Shown: in pieces, positions 6,920 to 14,524 of the stretch
How the letters are laid out: every line of letters starts with the position of its first letter
How positions within the stretch are numbered: the first letter of the stretch is position 1
Source of the DNA: JAABTL01 sp964465355
GTDB lineage: Bacteria; Deinococcota; Deinococci; Deinococcales; Trueperaceae
Assembly (NCBI GenBank): GCA_964465355.1
Contig: CAYXJZ010000019.1
Location: forward strand, 1 to 45,782
DNA: 45,782 bases
Direction: 5' to 3'
Program-made: the position numbers and the translations under genes
Notes under the pieces: model-generated
Told to the model about the DNA's origin: nothing
What the model saw: only the letters and a program-made list of their open reading frames with translations
The model's database searches: none

Positions 6920-8019
6920 GCGAGCGCGGGACGGGACGTGCTGGCCGTGCTGCCTTCCAGGGGTACGGCCAGACCCTCGGCGGCCAGCGCCACCGTTTCT
7001 CCCACCCGCACGTCGCAGTCTGGAGCGGTCTGCACCACCAGGCGCAAAGAGGTGTCGAGGGTGGACTGGCAGGTGTAGGTGAGGTCGTGACCCTTGAACT
7101 CTCGTAGCAGCACTTGCACCGGCACGCCGGCACCGTCGCGACGGAAGCGCAGCGACTCGGGCCGCAGCGACAGCATGACCAGTCCCTGCGCTGGCCTGGA
7201 GAGCGACACCTCACCCATGCCGGTGCGCGCGACGGAACCGAGACCCTCACCGCGCAGGAGGTTGGTGCCGCCGAGGAAGCTGGCCACGAAGGCGGTGCGC
7301 GGGCGGAGGTAGACGCTCTCGGGCGCCCCCTCCTGCTCCAAGCGGCCGGCGCGCATGACCGCCAATCGGTCGGCGAAGGTCAGCGCCTCCTCCTGGTCGT
7401 GGGTGACCAGCATCGCCGTGGTGCCCGTGCGCTTGAGGATCTGTCTGACCTCGTGGCGGGTGCTGCCGCGCAGGGCGGCGTCGAGGTTGCTGAAGGGCTC
7501 ATCCAGCAGGATGACGGCGGGTTCCGGCGCCAGTGCCCTGGCCAAAGCCACCCGTTGCTGCTGTCCGCCGGAGAGCTGATGCGGGTAGCGGCCGGAGAAG
7601 ATGGTGAGACCCACCAGGTCCATCACCTCGGCGGCGCGGCGCTCGCGATCGGCGGAGGAGCCGCTCCGTAGGCCGAAGGCCACGTTCTGCAGCACGGTCA
7701 GATGAGGGAAGAGGGCGTAGTCCTGGAAGACGAAGCCGATGCGGCGGCGTTCGGGTGGCACCCAGCGCTTGGCGCTTGACACCTCGCGGCCCGCCACCCG
7801 CACCACACCGGTGTCCGGCGCCTCGAAGCCGGCGATCAGCCTCAGTAGGGTGGTCTTGCCGCAACCCGAAGGACCCACCAGGCAGAGGATCTCGCCTGCG
7901 ACCAACTCCAGGTTCAAGTCCTCGACCGCCATCTGCCCTTGGCGGGCGTAGTGCTTGCTCAGGTTCTGCACGACCACCACATGGTCGGGCGCGGGAGGCG
8001 GAGGGGCGAAGGAACTCAT
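6916..8019 (-). CDS. ABC transporter ATPase, FbpC/PotA/CysA class, orphan
   Basis: Cytoplasmic ATPase of a binding-protein-dependent importer, most like ferric-iron (FbpC) or polyamine (PotA) ATPases. The 367 residues contain Walker A GPSGCGKTT (49-57), Q-loop VFQDYALFPH, signature LSGGQQQR, Walker B VILLDEP, H-loop VTHD and a C-terminal TOBE-like regulatory region with SLRPESLRF. No permease or binding-protein gene is adjacent, so its partners must be elsewhere and the substrate cannot be assigned. It starts at the ATG at 8019; TACACT (minus strand 8036-8031) lies 11 nt before it and no Shine-Dalgarno is evident. It is divergent from hutU and tandem with lexA. Confidence 0.9.
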   Translation of the reverse strand: MSSFAPPPPAPDHVVVVQNLSKHYARQGQMAVEDLNLELVAGEILCLVGPSGCGKTTLLRLIAGFEAPDTGVVRVAGREVSSAKRWVPPERRRIGFVFQDYALFPHLTVLQNVAFGLRSGSSADRERRAAEVMDLVGLTIFSGRYPHQLSGGQQQRVALARALAPEPAVILLDEPFSNLDAALRGSTRHEVRQILKRTGTTAMLVTHDQEEALTFADRLAVMRAGRLEQEGAPESVYLRPRTAFVASFLGGTNLLRGEGLGSVARTGMGEVSLSRPAQGLVMLSLRPESLRFRRDGAGVPVQVLLREFKGHDLTYTCQSTLDTSLRLVVQTAPDCDVRVGETVALAAEGLAVPLEGSTASTSRPALA

Positions 8020-8030
8020 CGTCTGGAACG

Positions 8031-8036
8031 AGTGTA
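8031..8036 (-). promoter_or_regulatory. candidate -10 of the ABC ATPase gene
   Basis: TACACT on the minus strand, 11 nt before the ATG at 8019, fits TANNNT. The 5' leader would be only a few nucleotides. No clear -35 is seen. Confidence 0.35.
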
Positions 8037-8079
8037 CCGGGCGGTGGCGCTGGGTCGCGTCGCCATGGGCTCGGATGGT

Positions 8080-8096
8080 CCGGTGGTAAGGTCGGC
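8080..8096 (+). promoter_or_regulatory. element shared by hutU and ppsA upstream regions (copy 1)
   Basis: CCGGTGGTAAGGTCGGC, 28 nt before the hutU ATG, matches 16 of 17 bases of the sequence at 14441-14457 before ppsA. It contains TAAGGT, a possible -10 hexamer. The conserved flanks on both sides suggest more than a -10: perhaps a regulator site or a shared sigma preference. Confidence 0.45.
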
Positions 8097-8124
8097 GTCA
8101 TCGACGGTGGATGTGGAGGAAGCC

Positions 8125-9834
8125 ATGCCAGGTGAAGGTCGGCCCGCCGCTGCACCCAGTCATGCGATCCGGGCGCCGCGAGGCGCACGGCGCACGGCCA
8201 AGGGTTGGATCCAGGAAGCCGCCAAGCGCATGCTCATGAACAACCTCGATCCCGAGGTGGCGGAGAAGCCAGATGAACTGATCGTCTACGGCGGCCGCGG
8301 CAAGGCTGCACGCGACTGGGACGCCTACCGTCGCATCGTGGCCACCCTCGACCGCCTGGAGAACGACCAGACGCTGCTGATCCAGTCGGGCAAGCCGGTG
8401 GCGGTGCTGCGCACCCACGACCTGGCGCCGCGCGTGCTCCTGGCCAACAGCAACCTGGTGCCTCACTGGTCGAACTGGGAGGAGTTCGACCGCCTCGACC
8501 AGGCGGGTCTGATGATGTACGGCCAGATGACCGCCGGTTCCTGGATCTACATCGGCACCCAAGGCATCCTGCAGGGCACATACGAGACCTTCGCCTCCGC
8601 CGCCAGGCAGCGCTTCGGCGGCAGCTTGGCGGGCACCATCACCGTCACCGCCGGCCTGGGGGGCATGGGTGGGGCTCAGCCCCTTGCGGTGACCTTGGCG
8701 GGCGGCGTCGCGATCTGCATCGAGATCGACCCCGTGCGCATCCAGCGTCGCCTCGAGACCCGTTACCTGGACGAGGTGGCCGACTCCTTGGATGACGCCG
8801 TGCGACGCGCCCAGCGCGCGAAGGCGGAGCGGCGCCCGCTGTCCATCGGCCTGCTCGGCAACGTGGCCGAGTTGCTGCCACAGCTGCTGCGGTCAGGCTT
8901 CGTGCCCGAGCTGGTCACCGACCAGACCAGCGCGCACGACCCCATGTGGGGCTACATCCCCCCGATGCTCAAGGACGAGGACCCGGCCGCCTTGCGCCGT
9001 ACGCAGCCCGATGCCTACCTGGCGCGCGCCCGCGAGGCCATGGCCACGCATGTGCAGGCGATGCTCGACCTACAGGCGGCCGGTTCGGTGGTGTTCGACT
9101 ACGGCAACAACCTGCGCCGTCAGGCGCAGATCGCCGGCTTGAACGACGCCTTCGGCTACCCGGGCTTCGTGCCCGCCTTCATCCGCGACGCGTTCTGCGA
9201 AGGACGCGGGCCCTTCCGCTGGGTGGCGCTCTCCGGTGATCCCGCCGACATCGCCGCCACCGACCGGGCCCTGCTCGAGTTGTTCCCCGATGACGAGCGC
9301 CTGCAGCGCTGGTTGGGCTGGGCGGGGGAGAAGATCGCCTTCCAGGGCCTGCCTGCGCGCATCTGCTGGTTGGGCTACCGCGAACGCGATCAGGCCGGCC
9401 TGCTCTTCAACCGCATGGTGCGTGACGGCGCGCTCAAGGCGCCGATCGTCATCGGTCGCGACCACCTCGACGCCGGATCGGTCGCCAGCCCCTACCGCGA
9501 GACGGAAGCCATGCTCGACGGCTCCGACGCGGTGTCGGACTGGGCCTTGCTCAACTTCGCCGTCGGCACCGCCAGCGGCGCTGCCTGGATGAGCTTCCAC
9601 CACGGTGGGGGCGTTGGCATGGGCTACAGCCAGCATGCGGGGTTGGTGGCCGTGGCCGACGGCAGCGAAGAGGCCGAGCGACGCCTGGCCATGTGCTTGC
9701 TCAACGACCCTGCGATGGGTGTGGTCAGGCACGCCGACGCCGGCTACGAGAAGGCGCGCACCGTGGCCGAGGAGCGGGGACTCGACCTGCCCAGCCTTGG
9801 CATCGGCGGCCCTCAGCACCCGAGCGGGTCGTGA
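8125..9834 (+). CDS. hutU: urocanate hydratase
   Basis: Second step of histidine degradation: converts urocanate to 4-imidazolone-5-propionate with tightly bound NAD+. The 569-residue product has the NAD-binding GLGGMGGAQ segment (about 177-185), DQTSAHDPMWGYIP, and the urocanase signature FQGLPARICWLGYRERD with the catalytic Cys414 (Cys410 in Pseudomonas putida). I start it at the ATG at 8125, which follows GGAGGA at 8115-8120; the frame stays open about 190 nt further upstream, but that part has no homology to urocanases. It is first in the hutUGIH operon, and its TGA overlaps the hutG GTG by four bases. Confidence 0.96.
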   Translation: MPGEGRPAAAPSHAIRAPRGARRTAKGWIQEAAKRMLMNNLDPEVAEKPDELIVYGGRGKAARDWDAYRRIVATLDRLENDQTLLIQSGKPVAVLRTHDLAPRVLLANSNLVPHWSNWEEFDRLDQAGLMMYGQMTAGSWIYIGTQGILQGTYETFASAARQRFGGSLAGTITVTAGLGGMGGAQPLAVTLAGGVAICIEIDPVRIQRRLETRYLDEVADSLDDAVRRAQRAKAERRPLSIGLLGNVAELLPQLLRSGFVPELVTDQTSAHDPMWGYIPPMLKDEDPAALRRTQPDAYLARAREAMATHVQAMLDLQAAGSVVFDYGNNLRRQAQIAGLNDAFGYPGFVPAFIRDAFCEGRGPFRWVALSGDPADIAATDRALLELFPDDERLQRWLGWAGEKIAFQGLPARICWLGYRERDQAGLLFNRMVRDGALKAPIVIGRDHLDAGSVASPYRETEAMLDGSDAVSDWALLNFAVGTASGAAWMSFHHGGGVGMGYSQHAGLVAVADGSEEAERRLAMCLLNDPAMGVVRHADAGYEKARTVAEERGLDLPSLGIGGPQHPSGS

Positions 9835-10742
9835 GCCACCTCCCTTACGCCGGGATCGCCAGCTTCGCGCGGGCCCCCTTGGTGGAGCCGGCAGGTGACT
9901 GGCAGGCGGACGCCGCCGTGCTCGGGGTGCCCTTCGACCTGGCGGTGGGTTTCCGGCCGGGGGCGCGGTTCGCGCCACGGGCCGTGCGCGAGGCCTCGTT
10001 GCGTTACGCCTTGCCGCCCGAGGGCTTCTTCGACCTGCGCAGCGAGCGCTGGCGGCTGGCTGGACTCCGCCTGCGTGACGCGGGAGACGTGCTGCTGCCT
10101 AGCCTGGAGGCAGACCTCAGCCGCGAGCGCATCGAGCAGGCCGCCATCCTCCTACGGCAGCGGGCGAAGCTCCCCATCTTCCTTGGCGGCGACCACAGTG
10201 TCAGCTACCCCTTGCTGCGCGCCTACCGCGACGTACCGGGACTGCATGTGGTGCAGTTCGACGCCCACCTCGACTTCACCGACCAGCGCAACGACACCCG
10301 CTACAGCAACTCCAGTCCCTTCCGCAGGGCGGTGGAGGCGTTGCCCAACCTCGAGCACCTCAGCGTCATCGGCCTGCGCGGTCTGCGCACCGATGCCGAG
10401 GCCTGGACGGCTGCGCGCAGCAGGGGCCACACCCTGATCCCTGCCTGGACCGTGACCGAGTCGGCCGAGGCGATCGCAGACATGCTTCCCCATGGCCGAC
10501 CCGTCTACCTCTCACTGGATGTCGACGTCCTCGACCCCGCGGTCCTGCCTGCCACCAGCAGCCCCGAGGTCGGGGGCCTGTCCTACCAACAGCTGCTCTC
10601 GGTGATCGCATCGGTGGTGGAGCGCAACCATCTGGTCGGCCTCGACCTGGTGGAGTTGACGCCGATGCTGGACGCCAGCGGCAACAGCGCTCTGCTGGCC
10701 GCGCGTCTGCTGATGGACGTCCTCGCCCTGGTGTTCCCCTGA
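9831..10742 (+). CDS. hutG: formimidoylglutamase, arginase-fold
   Basis: Binuclear Mn2+ hydrolase of the arginase/agmatinase family, here most likely cleaving N-formimidoyl-L-glutamate to glutamate and formamide as the last hut step. In the 303 residues, metal ligands are visible in GGDHS (His122), DAHLD (Asp144, His146, Asp148) and LDVDVLDP (Asp230, Asp232). The GTG start at 9831 overlaps the hutU stop (GTGA); an earlier in-frame start would lie inside hutU. The function is taken from position between hutU and hutI. By sequence alone agmatinase or another ureohydrolase cannot be excluded. Confidence 0.85.
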   Translation: MSHLPYAGIASFARAPLVEPAGDWQADAAVLGVPFDLAVGFRPGARFAPRAVREASLRYALPPEGFFDLRSERWRLAGLRLRDAGDVLLPSLEADLSRERIEQAAILLRQRAKLPIFLGGDHSVSYPLLRAYRDVPGLHVVQFDAHLDFTDQRNDTRYSNSSPFRRAVEALPNLEHLSVIGLRGLRTDAEAWTAARSRGHTLIPAWTVTESAEAIADMLPHGRPVYLSLDVDVLDPAVLPATSSPEVGGLSYQQLLSVIASVVERNHLVGLDLVELTPMLDASGNSALLAARLLMDVLALVFP

Positions 10743-10744
10743 CG

Positions 10745-12028
10745 ATGGACCCACCCGAGAGCCCCACGAGGCTGTTCCATGGCATCCGCAGCCTGGTGGC
10801 AGGACCCACTGCGACGCCGGGTGAGATGCAGGTCCTCGAGGACGCCGCCATGCTGGTGGTCGACGGCCGGGTGAGGTGGCTGGGCGAGCGGTCGGCCTGG
10901 TCACAGCGACAGGAAGCCGCGGTCGAACGACCGGACGAGACCATCGACCTGGGCGGGCGGGTGGTCGTGCCTGGGTTGGTGGATCCCCACACCCACGCCG
11001 TGTGGGCCGGTGACCGGCTGGCTGACTTCGAAGCGCGGACCAGCGGCCGGAGCTACCAGGCCATCTTGGCGGCCGGTGGCGGCATCCGCTCCAGCGTGCG
11101 CCACACCTCGGCAGCCACGGTCGATGAGCTGGTGCAAGGGGCCTTGCCTCGCCTGCGCGCCCTGAGGGACTCGGGCGCCACCACCATCGAGGTCAAGTCG
11201 GGCTACGGCGACACGCCGGCGGCAGAGCTGAGGATGCTGGAAGCCGTCCGTGTGCTGCAGGCGTCGCAGCCCGCCAGGTTGGTGCCCACGCTGCTGTTCC
11301 ACCTGCCTCCCCCCGTCGCCGATGCCCGCGCCGATTACCTCGAGACGGCCGTGCGGGAGCTGATCCCCGAGGTGGCTGCGCGCGGGCTGGCCACCTCGGT
11401 CGACGTGTTCGTCGAAGAGGATGCCTTCGGCGTCGCCGAGGCCGGGCGCCTTCTGTCGGCCGCGGCGGAGCAGGGGTTGGGGACGAAACTGCACGCCGAC
11501 CAGTTCAACTCCTTCGGTGCGGTGGAGTTGGCGGTGGAGCATGGTGCCTGGTCAGTCGATCACCTCGAGGCCTCGGGCCCCAAGCAGGTGGCCGCCTTGG
11601 CCGGGGCGTCGACGGTGGCCACCGTCTTGCCTGGGGTGTCCTTGCACCTCGGCTTGCCTGCCGCACCGGGCCGCGCCCTGCTCGACGCCGGCGCCACCGT
11701 GGCCGTCGGCACGGACCTCAACCCGGGGTCAAGCCCTCTGTTCTCCAGCGCCATGGCGATGGCCCTGGCCGTCCGTCTCAACGGCCTTCGGCCTGCGGAG
11801 GCGATGCTGGCGGCCACCGTGCACGCCGCGAAGGCCTTGGGGCTGCAGGACCGCGGCCGCTTGACGCCAGGCGCCTTGGCGGACTTCCTGGTGTTGGACC
11901 ACCACGCCCACGACTGGAGGATGCTCGTGTACGCCATGGCGGCTCCTTGTGTGGCCGAGGTGTTCGTTGGAGGCGTGCGGACCTACGACGGGCAGGACGA
12001 CGAGCTGCCCAAGAGGGAGCGAAGATGA
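10745..12028 (+). CDS. hutI: imidazolonepropionase
   Basis: Metal-dependent amidohydrolase opening the imidazolone ring to N-formimidoylglutamate, third hut step, cytoplasmic. In the 427 residues are the metal-binding DPHTH (Asp80, His82, His84), GGGIRSSV, EVKSGYGD, LHADQFN (His250) and GTDLNPGS (Asp324), all typical of HutI. The ATG at 10745 lies 2 nt after the hutG stop; the stop codon overlaps the hutH start as ATGA. Some 25 C-terminal residues after VGGVRTYDG are charged and probably disordered. Confidence 0.95.
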   Translation: MDPPESPTRLFHGIRSLVAGPTATPGEMQVLEDAAMLVVDGRVRWLGERSAWSQRQEAAVERPDETIDLGGRVVVPGLVDPHTHAVWAGDRLADFEARTSGRSYQAILAAGGGIRSSVRHTSAATVDELVQGALPRLRALRDSGATTIEVKSGYGDTPAAELRMLEAVRVLQASQPARLVPTLLFHLPPPVADARADYLETAVRELIPEVAARGLATSVDVFVEEDAFGVAEAGRLLSAAAEQGLGTKLHADQFNSFGAVELAVEHGAWSVDHLEASGPKQVAALAGASTVATVLPGVSLHLGLPAAPGRALLDAGATVAVGTDLNPGSSPLFSSAMAMALAVRLNGLRPAEAMLAATVHAAKALGLQDRGRLTPGALADFLVLDHHAHDWRMLVYAMAAPCVAEVFVGGVRTYDGQDDELPKRERR

Positions 12029-13542
12029 TCCTCGACGACCGTCTTGACTTAGAGCGTTTCGTGGCCGTGGTGCGCGGCCACCAACAGGTGAGCCTGGCGG
12101 ATCAGGCGCGCGAGCGCATGCTCCGCAGCCGAGCCTTCGTCGAGGAGCTGGTGACCAAGGGCGAGCCGGTCTACGGCGTCAACACAGGCTTCGGCAAGTT
12201 CCAGCAGGTGAGGATCGCTGCCGATCAGTTGCTCGAGCTGCAGCGCAACCTGGTGCTGTCCCATGCGATCGGTGTGGGAGAACCCTTCCCCACGGAAGTG
12301 GTGCGCGGCATGCTGCTCCTGCGCGCCCAGTCATTGGCCTTGGGCTACTCCGGGGTGCGGCCGCTGGTGGTCGAACGGCTGCTGGCCTTCCTCAACCACC
12401 GGGTGCATCCGGTGGTGCCCGCCCAGGGCTCGGTCGGGGCATCTGGCGACCTCGCGCCCTTGGCGCATCTGGCCCTTGCCCTGATCGGCGAGGGCGAGGT
12501 GGAGCACGCCGGCCGGCTACGGCCCTCGGCGGAGGTCTTGCAGGAACTGGACATGGAGCCACTGATCCTTCAAGCCAAGGAAGGGCTGGCCCTGATCAAC
12601 GGCACCCAGGCCATGGGCAGCCTGCTGGCGCTGAGCGTGGTCGACGCCCGCACGCTGGTCGTGACGGCCGACATCGTCGCCGCCATGAGCGTCGAGGCTC
12701 TGAAGGGCAGCCACAAGCCCTTCGATCCCGCCGTGGCGCGCTTGCGCCCCTACCCTGGGGCGGTGGCCGTGAGCGGCAACATGCAGCGCCTGCTGGCGGG
12801 GTCCCAGGTGGCGGTGTCGCACGAGGACTGCGACAAGGTGCAAGACGCCTACTCGCTGCGGACCGTGCCGCAGGTGCACGGGGCGATCCGCGACGCCATC
12901 AGCCACGTGCTCGCCACCCTGAGCACCGAACTGAACGCCGTCACGGACAACCCCCTGATCTTCGCCGAGGAGCGCAGGGTCATCTCGGGCGGGAACTTCC
13001 ACGGCGAGCCGCTGGCCTTGGCTGCCGACTACCTCGGCATCGCCCTGGCCGAGGTGGCGAGCATCTCCGAGCGCCGGGTCGAACAGATGCTCAACCCGGC
13101 GCTTTCCGGGCTGCCTGCCTTCCTGGCGGAGCAGGGAGGTCTGAACTCAGGTCTGATGATCAGCCAGTACACCGCGGCCTCCCTGGTGAGCGAGAACAAG
13201 GTGCTGGCCCACCCTGCCTCGGTGGACTCCATCCCGACCAGCGCCAACCAGGAAGACCACGTCTCGATGGGAACGATCGCCTGCCGCAAGGCGCGCGACA
13301 TCCTCGAGAACACCCTGTGGGTGCTGGCCATCGAGCTGGCCTCGGCCTCGCAGGCCTTGGACTTCCTGCTGCCGTTGCAGCCGGGCGATGGCGTGGCGGC
13401 GGTGCATCGGCGTGTCAGGGCCGAAGTACCCCACATGGAACGTGACCTCTACTTCAAGCCGGAGCTGCACAAGCTTCGCGAGATGGTGCGCAGCGGCGAG
13501 ATCGTCCGGGTGGCCGAGGCCGCGGTCGGCCCCCTGGCCTAG
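12025..13542 (+). CDS. hutH: histidine ammonia-lyase
   Basis: First enzyme of histidine degradation, deaminating L-histidine to trans-urocanate. The 505 residues include VYGVNTGFGKF near the N terminus, the MIO-forming Ala139-Ser140-Gly141 in GSVGASGDLAPLAHL, and NALSG-equivalent blocks such as DNPLIF and ISGGNFHGEPLA. The ATG at 12025 shares four bases with the hutI stop; GGGAGCG precedes it. Although it acts first, it is last in the operon. It converges with ppsR, ending only 11 nt from that gene's stop. Confidence 0.96.
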   Translation: MILDDRLDLERFVAVVRGHQQVSLADQARERMLRSRAFVEELVTKGEPVYGVNTGFGKFQQVRIAADQLLELQRNLVLSHAIGVGEPFPTEVVRGMLLLRAQSLALGYSGVRPLVVERLLAFLNHRVHPVVPAQGSVGASGDLAPLAHLALALIGEGEVEHAGRLRPSAEVLQELDMEPLILQAKEGLALINGTQAMGSLLALSVVDARTLVVTADIVAAMSVEALKGSHKPFDPAVARLRPYPGAVAVSGNMQRLLAGSQVAVSHEDCDKVQDAYSLRTVPQVHGAIRDAISHVLATLSTELNAVTDNPLIFAEERRVISGGNFHGEPLALAADYLGIALAEVASISERRVEQMLNPALSGLPAFLAEQGGLNSGLMISQYTAASLVSENKVLAHPASVDSIPTSANQEDHVSMGTIACRKARDILENTLWVLAIELASASQALDFLLPLQPGDGVAAVHRRVRAEVPHMERDLYFKPELHKLREMVRSGEIVRVAEAAVGPLA

Positions 13543-13553
13543 CGCTCGTACCC

Positions 13554-14366
13554 CTAACCTTCCCGCGTCTCGGTGCCATGGTGGAGCACCCTCGCTGCGA
13601 TCTCCTCGACCGACAGCACCGTGGTGTTGACCACCGGCACGCGGTGCTGGCGGAACAGCGCCTCGGCGGCCGCCACGTCGGCCTTGCAGCGCTCCAGGCT
13701 GGCGTAGCGGCCGTCGGGTCGCCGCTCGCGGCGGATCTGCTGCAACCGCTGGGGATCGATGGTCAAGCCGAAGAGACGGGCTCTGTGCGGCCTCAACGGG
13801 GCTGGCAATGGCAGCGGTGCACCCGGCTCCAGTTCGTCCTCTGGCGTGAAGGGGTAGTTGGCGGCGTAGACGCCATGGTGCATGGCCAGGTAGAGGGAAG
13901 TCGGCGTCTTGCCGGCCCTTGACACGCCTACCAGGATGATGTCGGCGCGCCCGTAGTGCTGCACCCCCAAGCCATCGTCGGTGGCCAGGGCGAAGTCCAC
14001 CGCCGCGATGCGCGCCTGGTAGCGGGCGGCGTCGCGAACGGCGTGCAGCGCGCCGACCTTGCTCTCGGCCTCCTGCCCGAAGTGCTGCCCAAGCCGACCG
14101 AGGAATGGCTCGAAGATGTCAAGCACCAACAGCGGCAGGCCGACCAGTTCGGCGCGGACCTCGGGCAGGGCGATGCTGGTGAAGACAACGGAGGAGCCAG
14201 GGGCCTGGCGCAGCTCCTCGGCCAGCGCCTTGGCCTTGGCCAGCGAATCGACGAAAGGCCGGGTGTGAAGTTGCGTCTCCAAGCCGCCGAAACGCGCCAA
14301 CAGGCTGCGGCCGAGCACGTCAACGGTCACGCCGGTGTGGTCGGACACGAGGTACACGTGATGCAT
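13554..14366 (-). CDS. ppsR: PEP synthase regulatory protein (bifunctional kinase/phosphorylase, PSRP/DUF299)
   Basis: Switches PEP synthase (or PPDK) off by ADP-dependent phosphorylation of a Thr near the catalytic His and on by Pi-dependent dephosphorylation (family knowledge). The 270-residue product starts VYLVSDHTGVT, as the family does, and has the P-loop GVSRAGKTPTSLYLA (147-155) and the NTTVLSVEEIA tail. The ATG at 14366 follows GGGAGGG. It is divergent from ppsA, its predicted target, across 158 nt; PpsA has Thr at the expected site (GRTCH). This pairing supports assignment as a PEP-synthase rather than PPDK regulator. Confidence 0.93.
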   Translation of the reverse strand: MHHVYLVSDHTGVTVDVLGRSLLARFGGLETQLHTRPFVDSLAKAKALAEELRQAPGSSVVFTSIALPEVRAELVGLPLLVLDIFEPFLGRLGQHFGQEAESKVGALHAVRDAARYQARIAAVDFALATDDGLGVQHYGRADIILVGVSRAGKTPTSLYLAMHHGVYAANYPFTPEDELEPGAPLPLPAPLRPHRARLFGLTIDPQRLQQIRRERRPDGRYASLERCKADVAAAEALFRQHRVPVVNTTVLSVEEIAARVLHHGTETREG

Positions 14367-14440
14367 GCCGCCCTCCCTTGGGTCAGGTACCCCGAAGCTG
14401 TATCACGAAGCGGCGCTCGGCGTACGGAAGAGGGGTCCAA

Positions 14441-14457
14441 CCGGCGGTAAGGTCGGC
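14441..14457 (+). promoter_or_regulatory. element shared by hutU and ppsA upstream regions (copy 2)
   Basis: CCGGCGGTAAGGTCGGC, 67 nt before the ppsA ATG, differs by one base from 8080-8096 upstream of hutU. TAAGGT inside could be the -10. It may link expression of histidine catabolism and gluconeogenesis. Confidence 0.45.
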
Positions 14458-14524
14458 TCGGTTCGGATCCTCGGTACATGGTGGCCTCGGAGCCCGGGGC
14501 CTTGAAGGAAGGCGGAACGACCCC

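Noticed and set aside
7939..8124. N-terminal extension of urocanate hydratase
   Set aside because: The frame is open, but the extension overlaps the divergent ABC ATPase gene. The ATG at 8125 has a good Shine-Dalgarno and gives the family length.
14378..14524. 49-codon N-terminal extension of PEP synthase
   Set aside because: It covers the divergent promoter region and the shared element; homologues start at MEYLRDFDGL.
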